DNA from: Pectobacterium aroidearum
GTDB lineage: Bacteria; Pseudomonadota; Gammaproteobacteria; Enterobacterales; Enterobacteriaceae
Length of the DNA: 64,000 nt
Assembly (NCBI RefSeq): GCF_041228105.1
Contig: NZ_CP166097.1
Coordinates: 2,418,001 to 2,482,000 of the forward strand
Reading direction: 5' to 3'
The stretch's first letter is position 1. Each line of letters starts with the position of its first letter. Below, one piece after another: positions 17,383 to 26,792 of this stretch. The notes under the pieces are model-generated. The model had not been told where the DNA came from. It saw only the letters and a list, made by a program, of their open reading frames with translations, and made no database searches. The position numbers were made by a program, and so were the translations under genes.

Positions 17383-18405
17383 ATGATTCGGTTAGAAAAC
17401 GTGAGCGTTGATTTTCCCGCCGGCAAAGCAGCACAGTCCAGAGCGGTAAACAACGTCAACCTGACCATTCAACAGGGTGAAGTTTTTGGGATTGTTGGCA
17501 CCAGCGGCGCGGGGAAAAGTACGCTGCTGCGGACAATCAATTTATTGCAGCGTCCAACTGAAGGACGCGTGTTTCTGGGCGATACGCTGATTAGCGATGC
17601 GTCTGGCCGCGAACTGCGTCAGCATCGGCAGCGTATCGGGATGATATTCCAGCATTTTAATCTGATGCACACCCGTAACGTGTATGACAACGTGGCGTTC
17701 AGCCTGCGTGCCGCGGGGAAGAGCAAAGAAGAGATTGCCTCACGCGTGCCGGAAATTCTGGCGCTGGTTGGGTTGCAGGACAAAGGGACATCTTATCCGG
17801 CGCAGCTGAGCGGTGGGCAGAAGCAGCGTGTTGGCATCGCCCGCGCGATTGCTAACCATCCCGAAGTGCTGCTGTGCGATGAACCCACCTCGGCACTGGA
17901 TCTGGAAACGTCAGCCTCTATTCTGGCGTTATTGAAAAGTATCAATATTCGATTAGGCATCACGATCGTGCTGATTTCCCATGAAATGAGCGTGATTAAA
18001 AGCATTTGTCAGCGTATGGCGGTGATGACGGGCGGCAATATTGTGGAAGAGGGCGATGTCTTTACGATCTTCTCTTCGCCTCAGCATGCCTACACCAAAC
18101 AGCTGGTTAGCCATACCAGTCCGGTCGAATTACCTGAACGCTTTAAGCAGAATAATAAAGGCGTCTTGCTGAAAATACTCTTCGCCGATGATTCGGTAGA
18201 ACAACCGATATTATCTGACGTGGCGCAGCAGTTTCAGGTATCGGTAAATATTCTGCACGGCAATATTGAATACATTAACGATCGCGCGCTGGGGCATATT
18301 ATCGCCCAGATTTCATACCGTGACGATCCGACGGCGGATAACCTCGCCGCCGCTATTGCTTATATTCGACAGAATACCTTTGGGGTGGAGGTCATCAATG
18401 GCTGA
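17383..18405 (+). CDS. MetN-like ABC transporter ATP-binding protein
   Basis: This is the cytoplasmic ATPase of a methionine-type (MetNIQ) importer, 340 residues. It has Walker A GTSGAGKST, signature LSGGQKQR, Walker B VLLCDEPTSALD, and a C-terminal NIL domain (about residues 260-340), the ligand-sensing module that marks MetN. ATG 17383 was chosen because AGGAG lies about 11 bases upstream; GTG 17371 has no room for a binding site. The permease start overlaps its end by 8 bp. Next to an N-acylamino-acid racemase-like enzyme, the substrate may be an N-acylated or D-amino acid rather than plain L-methionine. Confidence 0.87.
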   Translation: MIRLENVSVDFPAGKAAQSRAVNNVNLTIQQGEVFGIVGTSGAGKSTLLRTINLLQRPTEGRVFLGDTLISDASGRELRQHRQRIGMIFQHFNLMHTRNVYDNVAFSLRAAGKSKEEIASRVPEILALVGLQDKGTSYPAQLSGGQKQRVGIARAIANHPEVLLCDEPTSALDLETSASILALLKSINIRLGITIVLISHEMSVIKSICQRMAVMTGGNIVEEGDVFTIFSSPQHAYTKQLVSHTSPVELPERFKQNNKGVLLKILFADDSVEQPILSDVAQQFQVSVNILHGNIEYINDRALGHIIAQISYRDDPTADNLAAAIAYIRQNTFGVEVING

Positions 18406-19057
18406 GTTATTTGGTGAATTAGTTTTCGCCTTCGGTGAAACCTTCACGATGGTGTGTATTTCAACGCTTTGTGCGGTGATATTCGGCCTGCCGTTAGGTA
18501 TCGCGATTTATGTGACCGATCGTCATTTATTCTGGCAGAACCGTTTTATCTATCTGGTTTCGACCGTTCTGGTGAATATTATCCGTTCGATCCCGTTTGT
18601 GATCTTGCTGGTGCTGTTGTTGCCATTAACCCAGTTTCTGCTGGGGAACACGATAGGGCCAGTGGCAGCGGCAGTGCCGATGTCCGTGGCGGCGATTGCC
18701 TTTTATGCTCGACTGGTGGATTCCGCGCTGCGTGAAGTCGATCCGGGTATTGTGGAAGCGGCAGAGGCCTTTGGTGCCAGTCCAACGCGTATCATCGGCA
18801 CTGTGCTGTTGCCGGAGGCGCTGGCGGGGTTATTACGCGGTCTGACGATCACGCTGGTCAGCCTGATTGGCTACTCGGCGATGGCCGGAATTGTCGGCGG
18901 CGGCGGTGTGGGCGATCTGGCGATCCGCTTCGGCTATTACCGTTATGAAACCGAAGTGATGGTCGTGACCGTGATTGCGTTGGTGGTGCTGGTGCAGATT
19001 GTACAAACGCTGGGTGATTTGCTATCACGACGGGCGAATAAGCGCGAACGCCGCTAA
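18398..19057 (+). CDS. MetI-like ABC transporter permease
   Basis: This inner-membrane permease of 219 residues has about five membrane segments and the conserved loop REVDPGIVEAAEAFGASPTRIIGTVLLPEAL. It starts at ATG 18398 inside the last codons of the MetN-like gene, so translation is coupled; the longer upstream frame is a shadow of that gene. Its length fits MetI (217 residues). The enolase-superfamily gene follows 41 bp downstream and the binding-protein gene comes after that, so all four probably form one transcription unit or two closely linked ones. Confidence 0.88.
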   Translation: MAELFGELVFAFGETFTMVCISTLCAVIFGLPLGIAIYVTDRHLFWQNRFIYLVSTVLVNIIRSIPFVILLVLLLPLTQFLLGNTIGPVAAAVPMSVAAIAFYARLVDSALREVDPGIVEAAEAFGASPTRIIGTVLLPEALAGLLRGLTITLVSLIGYSAMAGIVGGGGVGDLAIRFGYYRYETEVMVVTVIALVVLVQIVQTLGDLLSRRANKRERR

Positions 19058-19098
19058 ACCACGACAGAATAGGGTATTCAGGGCAGCAGAGAGATGTC

Positions 19099-20211
19099 AT
19101 GAAAATAGACAAAATTGTATTAAGAAAAATGAAAATGGCGCTGAAAACGCCATTTACTACCAGCTTTGCGACGCAGACGGAGAAACACTTCTCCATCGCG
19201 GAAGTTCACGCGGGTGGACATATTGGTTACGGCGATTGCTCGGCAATTTCTCTGCCGTTTTATAACGAAGAAACCAACGTCACCGCGTGGCATATTATGC
19301 GTGACTTCCTGATCCCGATGGTTAAGCAGGCTGGGGATATTGAGCACCCTTCGCAGGTGCGCGATATTTTCGCGCCGGTAAAGCGTAATAACTGCGCCAA
19401 AGCGGCAATCGAAGGCGGTATTTGGGATGCTTACGCGAAAATAAAAGGCGTACCGCTACATCAACTGCTGGGTGGCGTACGGGATAAAGTTGAAGCGGGT
19501 GTCAGCATCGGTATTCAGGAAACGCCGGATAAATTAGTCAGCGTGGTCGATAATTTCCTGAAGGAAGGCTACAAGCGCATCAAAATAAAAATCAAACCGG
19601 GAAAAGACTACGACTATATTGCGGCGCTGCGCCAGACGTTTGGTGATATTACGCTGATGGTGGATGCCAATTCCGCCTACACGCTGGACGATATCGATTT
19701 CTTTAAGCGGATTGATAAATTCAATCTACTGATGATTGAGCAGCCGCTGGCGCACGACGATATTATCGACCACCGTAAACTTCAGGCCGCAGTGAATACG
19801 CCTATCTGTCTGGATGAAAGTATTGCGTCGGTAGAAGACGCGCGTAAGGCAATAGAGCTAGGTAGCGCCAAGATTATCAATATTAAAGTCGCTCGTGTCG
19901 GTGGTATTACCGAAACCAAGCTGATTCATGATTACTGTCAGGCGCACAATATTCCGGTATGGTGCGGCGGCATGCTGGATACGGCAGTCGGTAAAGCGCA
20001 CAACATTGCGGTATCAACGCTGCCGAACTTTATCTACGCGCACGATATTCCACCGTCTTCCCGCTACTGGCATGAAGACTTCATGCTGCCATTTGTCGAA
20101 TTAGACAAAGACAGCTGCGTTGCGGTGCCAAATAAGCCGGGAATCGGCTTCGATATCAACCCTGAACTGTATGACAAATATTGCTACGGACAGGAAACCT
20201 TTTTGTTTTAA
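19099..20211 (+). CDS. Enolase-superfamily enzyme: N-acylamino-acid racemase / o-succinylbenzoate synthase-like
   Basis: This 370-residue muconate-lactonising-subgroup enolase has a KxK motif (around residues 162-166) as one acid/base, three metal ligands (D189, E214, D239) and the opposing lysine K263 in INIKVARVGG. This pattern fits the OSBS/N-succinylamino-acid racemase family. It lies inside a MetNIQ-type transporter locus, not with menaquinone genes, which favours a racemase acting on imported N-acylated amino acids. The frameshifted M20 hydrolase downstream would have completed such a pathway. Without biochemistry, OSBS or another racemase or epimerase remains possible. Confidence 0.8.
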   Translation: MKIDKIVLRKMKMALKTPFTTSFATQTEKHFSIAEVHAGGHIGYGDCSAISLPFYNEETNVTAWHIMRDFLIPMVKQAGDIEHPSQVRDIFAPVKRNNCAKAAIEGGIWDAYAKIKGVPLHQLLGGVRDKVEAGVSIGIQETPDKLVSVVDNFLKEGYKRIKIKIKPGKDYDYIAALRQTFGDITLMVDANSAYTLDDIDFFKRIDKFNLLMIEQPLAHDDIIDHRKLQAAVNTPICLDESIASVEDARKAIELGSAKIINIKVARVGGITETKLIHDYCQAHNIPVWCGGMLDTAVGKAHNIAVSTLPNFIYAHDIPPSSRYWHEDFMLPFVELDKDSCVAVPNKPGIGFDINPELYDKYCYGQETFLF

Positions 20212-20516
20212 CGGATGTTGATTAACGATTTTTTAGTAAGCCTTTTTTAGTAAAACATGTGAGCAGTAAAACGTTATCCAACACCAGGGAATAACGTTAT
20301 AAAAATAGAAAAAAATAATGAGCGATGCCACGCAGGGCATAAGAGTATGGATTTAGGGAGAAACACGGTGATGAGGTGCCCGTAGGGATACCTCACACTG
20401 TGGCCGCTCCCGGTATCTCGATCTTAGCCCTGTGCTGGCGCTCTATATAACAATAACGAGAATGCCGTTAGCAAAACGGTAAACACTGACTAAACCGGAC
20501 AGACAGGAACGCGACG
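20212..20516. other. Intergenic leader before the binding-protein gene
   Basis: The region carries a hairpin, GAGGT (20373-20377) with ACCTC (20390-20394), extended outward by GTG/CAC and inward by CC/GG. It may act as a partial terminator or an mRNA-stabilising structure between the racemase-like gene and the binding-protein gene. No gene is apparent. Confidence 0.4.
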
Positions 20517-21326
20517 ATGCGATTGAAAAAACTTATTCCACTCATGCTGGCGTTGGGCATTTCTCAGGCTTACGCAGCAGATTCAGGCAAAGAAATCACC
20601 ATCGGCGTATCGCCGGGGCCATACGGTGATATGGTCACGAAAGCGATTAAACCGGAGATGGTGAAAAAAGGCTACGACGTAAAAGTGCGCGAATTCAGCG
20701 ACTACATCCAGCCTAACCTGGCATTGTCGAACAAAAGTATCGACGCCAACCTGTTCCAAAACCGCCGCTATCTTGATCGCTTCAGCGCGGATAAAGGGCT
20801 GAAACTGGCGGAAGTGATCACCGTACCGACGGCCAGCATGGGCTTTTACTCCAATAAAGTCCGCTCGCTGAATGAGCTGAAAGCGGGCGATATCGTCACG
20901 CTGCCAAACGATCCATCCAATCTGGCACGTTCGCTGGATTTCCTGCAAAAATACGGCCTGATCAAGATTAATCCAGAGATTACACCGACTAAAGCCTCAC
21001 TGCGTGATATCACTGAAAACCCGAAAGGTCTGGTCTTTAAACCGCTGGAAGCCGCACAGCTGCCGCGCGCGCTGGGTGGCGTAACCGGTTCGCTGATTAA
21101 CGCCAATTTCGCGATTTCTGCTGGCCTGAATCTGTCTGACGCAATTCAGTTAGATGTGCTGCCGGAAGATCTGAAAAACATGATTGTCGTGCGTGCAGAA
21201 GATGCCGACAAACCGTTTGCTCAGGATCTGAAAGCTGCCGTTCAATCTCCGGAATTCGCCGCATTCTTTGAAGATAAAAACTCGATGTTCCACGCGTTCC
21301 AGAAACCTGAGTGGATGAAAAAGTAA
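20517..21326 (+). CDS. MetQ/NlpA-family substrate-binding protein
   Basis: This is the periplasmic receptor of the MetNI-like importer, 269 residues, starting with a signal peptide that ends SQAYA-AD. The mature start KEITIGVSPGPYGDMV and the C-terminal AFQKPEWMKK are typical of the NlpA/MetQ family. Unlike most MetQ proteins it has no lipobox cysteine, so it is probably a soluble periplasmic protein. The ATG has AGGA about 8 bases upstream. A 305-bp gap separates it from the racemase-like gene, and a tandem-hairpin element follows. Confidence 0.88.
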   Translation: MRLKKLIPLMLALGISQAYAADSGKEITIGVSPGPYGDMVTKAIKPEMVKKGYDVKVREFSDYIQPNLALSNKSIDANLFQNRRYLDRFSADKGLKLAEVITVPTASMGFYSNKVRSLNELKAGDIVTLPNDPSNLARSLDFLQKYGLIKINPEITPTKASLRDITENPKGLVFKPLEAAQLPRALGGVTGSLINANFAISAGLNLSDAIQLDVLPEDLKNMIVVRAEDADKPFAQDLKAAVQSPEFAAFFEDKNSMFHAFQKPEWMKK

Positions 21327-21341
21327 TCTCTCTTTCAAATT

Positions 21342-21419
21342 GCTAGTGCCGCATAAGGTAAGAAAAGCGGCACTGGCTTTCGCGGCATTTATGCCGCTCA
21401 CTCGGCGGTTATTTCCGCC
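21342..21419 (+). repeat. Tandem-hairpin intergenic element, copy 2
   Basis: GCTAGTGCCGC (21342-21352) pairs with GCGGCACTGGC (21367-21377). After TTTC, GCGGCAT (21382-21388) pairs with ATGCCGC (21391-21397). A third small hairpin, GGCGG/CCGCC, spans 21404-21419. It shares its core and architecture with 10124-10174, and the second hairpin differs by a compensating A-T to G-C change. Confidence 0.65.
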
Positions 21420-21470
21420 TCAACCTAGTTTCTAATGCCAGTAAAAGGCACAAAAAGTTAGCGTTAAACA

Positions 21471-22888
21471 TCACCTCTGATTCGCATATTCGCGGTGTTC
21501 TTCTAATAGTGCCTGTCCTTGCTCCCCCAGTTCCCAGAACAATCCAGTCATGATCGCTAATCCTTCGCGGGCGACGGATTTCAGCAGGTGTTCGTTGACC
21601 GCGTGCTGGCCGCATGCCGGATAAGAGTGGGGAATCCACAGTGTCGGCAGGCCGAGGATGTCGGCGAAGACGTCATTAGGTAGCGATCCGCCCAGATTTG
21701 GTAGCAACGCGGGTTGTTTACCGCTGATGTGCTGCATCAATGCCAACGTCCAGTTCACCAGCGGATCTTCCGGGTTAAAGCGCGTCGCCGGAGAGGTGTT
21801 AAGCACCTCGACGTCCACCTGCGCAAAGCCATGTTGGTCAAGGTGTTGACGCACATGTTGTGCCAGATGCTGCCAGTCGGTGCCGATCACAAAGCGCAGT
21901 TGGCAAATCGCTGTCGCGTCGGCGGGAATCGCGTTCACCGGCTTACGCGGGTTGCCGGTAATGAACGACAGCACTTCCAGCGTGTTCCAGCCAAATAACC
22001 GCTCGGCAGGCGTAAGTCCCTCTGCGCCCCAGTTTTCATCAAGCGTCGGATCGCCCTCGCTGCCTGCGGGATTGATCGTGCTGAGAATCTCTCGCAGCGC
22101 GGAGGTTAACGGCGGTGGCAGCAGGGCGTCGATCTTCATTCGTCCTTGTCCATCCACCAGGCTGGCCACGGCGTTCGCCAATTGAGTACCCGGATTGCTC
22201 AGCAGCCCGCCCCAGTTGCCAGAATGGTAGGCCTGCTCGCGAGCCTTGATGTGCAAACGGAAATTCACGCAGCCGCGAGAGCCGAGGAACAGCGTCGGGC
22301 GCTCTGCGTTAAGACGCGGTCCATCAGAGGCGATAAATATGTCGGCCGCCAGTTCCTGCTTGTACTGTTGGCACAGCTCGGCAAGCCCCGGCGAACCAAT
22401 TTCTTCGCCCATCTCGAACAGCAGTTTGCAGTTGAAGCCCAAGCGCTGCCCGCGAGCCTGAAACACCTGTTCCAGCGCCATCAGGTTGATGCTGTGCTGG
22501 CCTTTGTTATCGGCACTGCCGCGTCCGTACCAATGGTCGCCTTCTTCCACCAATTCCCAGGGGGTGAGCCCATCACGCCAGTTTTCTTCATCACCGAAAA
22601 CCACATCACCGTGGCCGTAAGACAGCACTGTCGGCAGGCTGGGATCCTCAAGGCGTTCGGCCAGCAGAAAAGGGGATGTCCTTCATTCAATGGAGCAATC
22701 TGCCTTACGCTGAACCCCATCGCCTGTAACACGGGTTGGATTTCCTCCGTCAGATAGCGGTTCAGCGCGAGCTGGTTACCCGCTTTCTGGCTCTCGCTGG
22801 CATGGGCAATGCGCCGTGCCAGCGTTTGTTTAAATTCTCCGCGATCGAAACGTTCACAGGCGATACGAATAAGGTCTGCGCTGGTCAT
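21471..22888 (-). pseudogene. M20-family peptidase/deacylase, frameshifted
   Basis: This is a zinc metallopeptidase of the M20 family, broken near 22668-22675. The first part (ATG 22888) reads normally to NEGHP. The run CCCCTTTT then throws the frame, and the conserved continuation FLLAERLEDPSLPTVLSYG resumes in another frame and runs to 21471. Metal-site regions SYGHGDVV, GRGSADNKGQHS and EMGEEIGS are intact in the second part. A net change of one missing or two extra bases would explain it. Together the parts give a full M20 protein of about 470 residues. It could have hydrolysed N-acylated amino acids or dipeptides. A sequencing error is possible. Confidence 0.8.
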
Positions 22889-23031
22889 GCCTTTCCTTGC
22901 TGGATAATGTGCCGAAGTTACCGATATTTAAAGAAAAAATGAGCTTTGCAACAATAATAAAAATTGCAATTAAGCTTTGCTTTTAATATAAACCTGCCAA
23001 TCCCCCCGCGATGTCTGGAAGGAACGCCGTC

Positions 23032-23958
23032 ATGCACAGCACCGAGATTCGTTATTTTCTGGTGGTTGCCACCACTGGTTCGCTCAGCGCCGCTAGTCAG
23101 CACTTATTTGTGGCCGTGTCTGCGATCAGCCGTCAAATCCAGCGGCTGGAAGAACGCATTGGCGTGCCGTTGTTCGAGCGTCATGCGCGCGGCATGGTGT
23201 TAAATGATGCCGGGCGCATTCTGGAAAATCATGTGCGCAAGAGCATGATGGACATGGATGCCGCTGTAGCGGAAATTCAGGGGCTGAAAGCCAGCCGTCG
23301 AGCGCTGCTGCGCATCGGCTGTACGGAAGGGATGGCGTTTGATCTGCTGCCGACGCTGTTTGCGCGTTTTCGTCAGCATGACCCGGATACCACTTTTGCG
23401 CTGAAGGTGGACTCGGCGATGCAGGTGTCGCAGATGATTCGCAATGGTGAAGTGGATATCGCGCTCCAGTTTGCGCTGGCGCCCGAGCAGGGCGTGAATG
23501 TGGAACTGGCGCTGCCTGCGCCGCTGATGCTGCTGATGTCCGACGATCACCCGCTGGCGCAGCAGTCTATTCAACTGGCCGATCTGCATCCTTTCCCGCT
23601 GGCGCTGCCGGAACCCTCGACCACGCTACGCCAACTGTTTGACCTCTCGTGCCGCATGAATGGCACCTTTCTGGAACCGACGCTGTGCTGCAACAACTTC
23701 ACCACGCTTTATTACTATGCGATGAGCACGCCGGGTGCGGTTACCGCCTGTAGTTTCTATTCCGTGATGTACAAGTGCTTACTGGAGCCGATGCGCCTGA
23801 AACCGCTGAATATCAGGCAGCTTGACCAGCGTTCACTTCAGATTCAAACGCTGGCAGGGAAAGCCCATGCGCCCCAGCAGCAGGCTTTCCTGGATTTCAT
23901 GATGGCGGAACTGCGTCAGGGGGAAGCGCACTACTTGAGTCAGGTGGCGGAAAACTAA
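23032..23958 (+). CDS. LysR-family transcriptional regulator
   Basis: This 308-residue LysR regulator has an N-terminal winged helix (SLSAASQHLFVAVSAISRQIQRLEERIGVPLFER, about residues 15-50) and a C-terminal periplasmic-binding-like effector domain. ATG 23032 is preferred over ATG 23011 because AAGGA lies 8 bases upstream. It is divergent from the M20 pseudogene and is its most likely regulator, perhaps with the MetNIQ-like operon. Its stop is only 10 bp from the convergent end of hrcU, so it marks the left border of the T3SS cluster. Confidence 0.88.
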   Translation: MHSTEIRYFLVVATTGSLSAASQHLFVAVSAISRQIQRLEERIGVPLFERHARGMVLNDAGRILENHVRKSMMDMDAAVAEIQGLKASRRALLRIGCTEGMAFDLLPTLFARFRQHDPDTTFALKVDSAMQVSQMIRNGEVDIALQFALAPEQGVNVELALPAPLMLLMSDDHPLAQQSIQLADLHPFPLALPEPSTTLRQLFDLSCRMNGTFLEPTLCCNNFTTLYYYAMSTPGAVTACSFYSVMYKCLLEPMRLKPLNIRQLDQRSLQIQTLAGKAHAPQQQAFLDFMMAELRQGEAHYLSQVAEN

Positions 23959-23968
23959 AGATCCGCTT

Positions 23969-25048
23969 TCACTCCATCTCGATAATATCGCGTTTTTGCT
24001 CGTCTTCGAGTTGGCGCAGGACGCGATACACCTGCGCTACGGCCTGAAGCGTTTCGCGCGGAATGTACTGGCCTTCCGGCGTGGTGCGATACAGCGTACG
24101 GGTCAGCCAGATGAAGCGAATCACCGGAATGTCTGCTTTTTTCGCCTGAGCGATGAGTTCCTGCGCCGCACTATCTTCCCCCTTAAACAAGATGCGCGGT
24201 AACGGCGTTTTGCCGGGACGATAGTAAAGTCCCACCGCATAGTGCGTTGGGTTCACCAGCAGCATATCGGCGTCTTCGACTTTGGCTTTGGGGCGCGGCG
24301 CGGCGGGTTCGTTCATCAGTTCGTGTGCCAGCGACTTACGATGGCCTTTCATGTGGGGATCGCCTTCGGAATCCTTGTGCTCGTTGCGTAAATCCTCATG
24401 GCTCATACGCTGCTGCTTGAGAAAGAAATACTTTTGCAGGCCGAAATCCAGTGCAGATAGCACTAAAAGCGCCGTCAGCGTGGTGCGAGCAATGCGCGTC
24501 AGTAGCGCTTTAACCCCTTGCCAGAAACCGTGGAGATCGCCGTAGGCCAATTCGACCAGCGCTTCCAACTCTGGCACCACCACTTTATAAAAGACCGTAC
24601 CGATCACTACGGCTTTCAGGATATTGGTCAGCATTTCCACCAGCTTACGCATCGAAAACATCTGCTTAAACTGGTTAATCGGGTTCAGTCGATTGAGATC
24701 GAGCTTCAGCGCTTCGGGCGCAAACAGTGGGCCATATTGGATCCAGCCGCCTACAATGCGCAGCAAGACGGCAATCGCGGCGGCTAACAGGCAGAGTGTG
24801 CCTGCCAGCACGGCGGCGTCATGAAAGACTTCTTTCGCCACCTGCGCAAACGGCGCATCCAGCCGTTGTAGCGGCAATTGCACCAGCGTTTGGAGTTTCC
24901 CCATTGTGCTGTCCGCTAATGCCAACACGCACTCCAGTAGACCGACGCAGATCAGCAGCTTGGGCACATCCTGACTTTGTCCGACTTCTCCTTTACGGCG
25001 CGCGTCTTCCAGCTTTTTATCTGTGGGCTGTTCCGTTTTCTCGCTCAT
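23969..25048 (-). CDS. hrcU: T3SS export apparatus switch protein HrcU
   Basis: This is the SctU/FlhB-family inner-membrane switch protein, 359 residues. Its N-terminal half has four membrane segments and its cytoplasmic domain carries the autocleavage motif NPTH (about residues 266-269), which changes substrate class during secretion. It starts with the usual SEKTEQPTDKKLEDARRKG. It is the last gene of the long leftward operon hrpJ-hrcV-hrpQ-hrcN-hrpO-hrpP-hrcQ-hrcR-hrcS-hrcT-hrcU, which is read from the hrp box at 34594-34621. Confidence 0.96.
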   Translation of the reverse strand: MSEKTEQPTDKKLEDARRKGEVGQSQDVPKLLICVGLLECVLALADSTMGKLQTLVQLPLQRLDAPFAQVAKEVFHDAAVLAGTLCLLAAAIAVLLRIVGGWIQYGPLFAPEALKLDLNRLNPINQFKQMFSMRKLVEMLTNILKAVVIGTVFYKVVVPELEALVELAYGDLHGFWQGVKALLTRIARTTLTALLVLSALDFGLQKYFFLKQQRMSHEDLRNEHKDSEGDPHMKGHRKSLAHELMNEPAAPRPKAKVEDADMLLVNPTHYAVGLYYRPGKTPLPRILFKGEDSAAQELIAQAKKADIPVIRFIWLTRTLYRTTPEGQYIPRETLQAVAQVYRVLRQLEDEQKRDIIEME

Positions 25049-25060
25049 GGTTCCGCCTGA

Positions 25061-25864
25061 TTAGCTATTTGTCGATGCCGTAAAAAGTAGTGGGAGCAGG
25101 TGCTTAAGATCCGGTAGTCCCTTCAGTCTGTCGCCGCCCAGATACTGCAACACCGGCAGGTAGACGATGAAAAACGCCATCCCGACCAGACACTTAGCCG
25201 GAATGGAGAGGACGAAGACCTGAAGCTGTGGGCTATACAGACTGAGTAGCGCAATACTGAATTCCAACAGCAGCAGTAGCGCCACCAGTGGCCCGGCGTA
25301 CACCACCAGATGGGTGAAGGTATCGGCCAGCAGGTCGAGGTAGACCTCAAACCCTTGTTCGCCCGGCGCGGGCAGCCAAGACAGTACCGGCCAGATCTGG
25401 TAGCTATCCCATATCAGCTGCGTTAGCCCCTTCAGGCCGATACCAATAATCAGCAGCAGAATCAGGGTCTGTTTCAGTAGATGGCCGAGCGGCGTGGCGT
25501 CCGAGCCCAGCGCAGGGTTGAGCTGACCGCCCATTAACGCGCCGCGCTGGTTATCGAACAGGGCGCCGACGGATTCAAACAGCCAGAACGGCATCGCCAG
25601 AATCAATGCGATGAGCAGCCCGACAATAATCTCTTTCAACAGCAGACCGGGCAGCATCGGCCAGGACAGCGGCGTCAGCAGGAGTTGCTGTTGCACGATG
25701 GGAGCAGGCAGCAGCGTCAGGGAAATCACCACCGCGTTGCGCATCATGCCTTTCAGCACGTTGAGTGAAAGAACCGGCACCAGAATAAAGCAGGGATACA
25801 GCCGGGCGATACCGAGCGTTATGGCGATGATAAAGTCGTAAACGTGCTGAATGGTGGCGATCAT
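25061..25864 (-). CDS. hrcT: T3SS export apparatus protein HrcT
   Basis: This SctT/FliR-family inner-membrane protein of 267 residues is very hydrophobic, with about six membrane segments. It forms part of the export gate with HrcR and HrcS. The conserved FENQR-like region is present as ESVGALFDNQRGALMGG. It lies 6 bp after hrcS and 12 bp before hrcU in the leftward operon. Length and order match the enterobacterial Hrp cluster. Confidence 0.95.
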   Translation of the reverse strand: MIATIQHVYDFIIAITLGIARLYPCFILVPVLSLNVLKGMMRNAVVISLTLLPAPIVQQQLLLTPLSWPMLPGLLLKEIIVGLLIALILAMPFWLFESVGALFDNQRGALMGGQLNPALGSDATPLGHLLKQTLILLLIIGIGLKGLTQLIWDSYQIWPVLSWLPAPGEQGFEVYLDLLADTFTHLVVYAGPLVALLLLLEFSIALLSLYSPQLQVFVLSIPAKCLVGMAFFIVYLPVLQYLGGDRLKGLPDLKHLLPLLFTASTNS

Positions 25865-25870
25865 GCGGAT

Positions 25871-26131
25871 TTATACCCCGGTCTGCGCAATCATGTTGAA
25901 CGCGGTAATAGCCAACTGCATCAGCTCTACGCCAATCCAGCGTCCGCAGAGCGCCAACGCCAACCCGACGGAAATCAGCTTGACGGCGAAGGGCAGCGTT
26001 TGATCCTGTAACTGCATCACCGCCTGTAGCAGCGAGATCAGCACGCCGACGATCACCGCAACCAGCAGCGGCGGCGCCGAGAGCAGCACGACCATCACCA
26101 TGGCCTGACGGAAAAGTGTGATTATTTCCAT
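25871..26131 (-). CDS. hrcS: T3SS export apparatus protein HrcS
   Basis: This SctS/FliQ-family small membrane protein of 86 residues has two hydrophobic helices and is part of the R-S-T export gate. The start is ATG 26131, which has GAGG just upstream and gives the family N-terminus MEIITLFRQAM; the in-frame upstream starts lie within the end of hrcR. Its gene starts 7 bp after the hrcR stop. Confidence 0.95.
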   Translation of the reverse strand: MEIITLFRQAMVMVVLLSAPPLLVAVIVGVLISLLQAVMQLQDQTLPFAVKLISVGLALALCGRWIGVELMQLAITAFNMIAQTGV

Positions 26132-26138
26132 CGTGGCC

Positions 26139-26792
26139 TCACAGATAGCTGTAAAACAGGCCATCAAGCAGCCGCGTCCAGCCGTTCACCAGCACGAACA
26201 GCAGCAGCTTTAACGGCAGCGACAGCGTCATTGGCGCGACCATCTGCATCCCCAGCGCCAGCAGCACGTTGGAGACGATGAGGTCGATGACGATAAACGG
26301 GATATAAATCAGGAAGCCGATTTTGAACCCGGCCTGTAGCTCCGACAGCACGAAAGCCGGGATCACCAGCAGCAGATTTTGCGTATTCACCTTTTCGGAT
26401 AGCGACGCGGGCCACATTTGCAGGCTGTTCTCATGCAAATGGGTGAGAATATCCGGGTCAACGTTGCGCGACATAAAGGTTTGCAGCGGTTCCAGACCGT
26501 AGGTCACGCTGGCCTGAAGCGACGTGATATCGGTCATATCCAGCGGCTTTTCCTGCACGCGCTTGCTGATGTCCTGAAAGACCGGTGCCATCACAAACAG
26601 CGTTGCCGCGAGCGCGATGCCGTACAGCGCCATATTGGGCGGTACTTGCTGTACCCCGATGGCGTTGCGGGTGATCAACAGCACAATGGCAATCTTCAGA
26701 AAGCAGGTGCAGACAATCATCATCAGCGGAATCAGGGAGAGTGCGCCCAGAAAGAGCGCAAACATCAACGGGTCGAATGCGCCGGAGGTCAT
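26139..26792 (-). CDS. hrcR: T3SS export apparatus protein HrcR
   Basis: This SctR/FliP-family export gate subunit of 217 residues has an N-terminal hydrophobic pair, a periplasmic section and two C-terminal membrane helices. The motif [25 protein letters not shown] is characteristic. Its ATG overlaps the hrcQ stop (ATGA at 26789-26792), so the two are translationally coupled. It belongs to the leftward hrpJ operon. Confidence 0.96.
   Translation of the reverse strand: MTSGAFDPLMFALFLGALSLIPLMMIVCTCFLKIAIVLLITRNAIGVQQVPPNMALYGIALAATLFVMAPVFQDISKRVQEKPLDMTDITSLQASVTYGLEPLQTFMSRNVDPDILTHLHENSLQMWPASLSEKVNTQNLLLVIPAFVLSELQAGFKIGFLIYIPFIVIDLIVSNVLLALGMQMVAPMTLSLPLKLLLFVLVNGWTRLLDGLFYSYL

Noticed and set aside
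19099..20211. MenC of menaquinone synthesis
   Set aside because: The family includes OSBS, but no men genes are nearby and the gene lies within a MetNIQ-type transporter locus.
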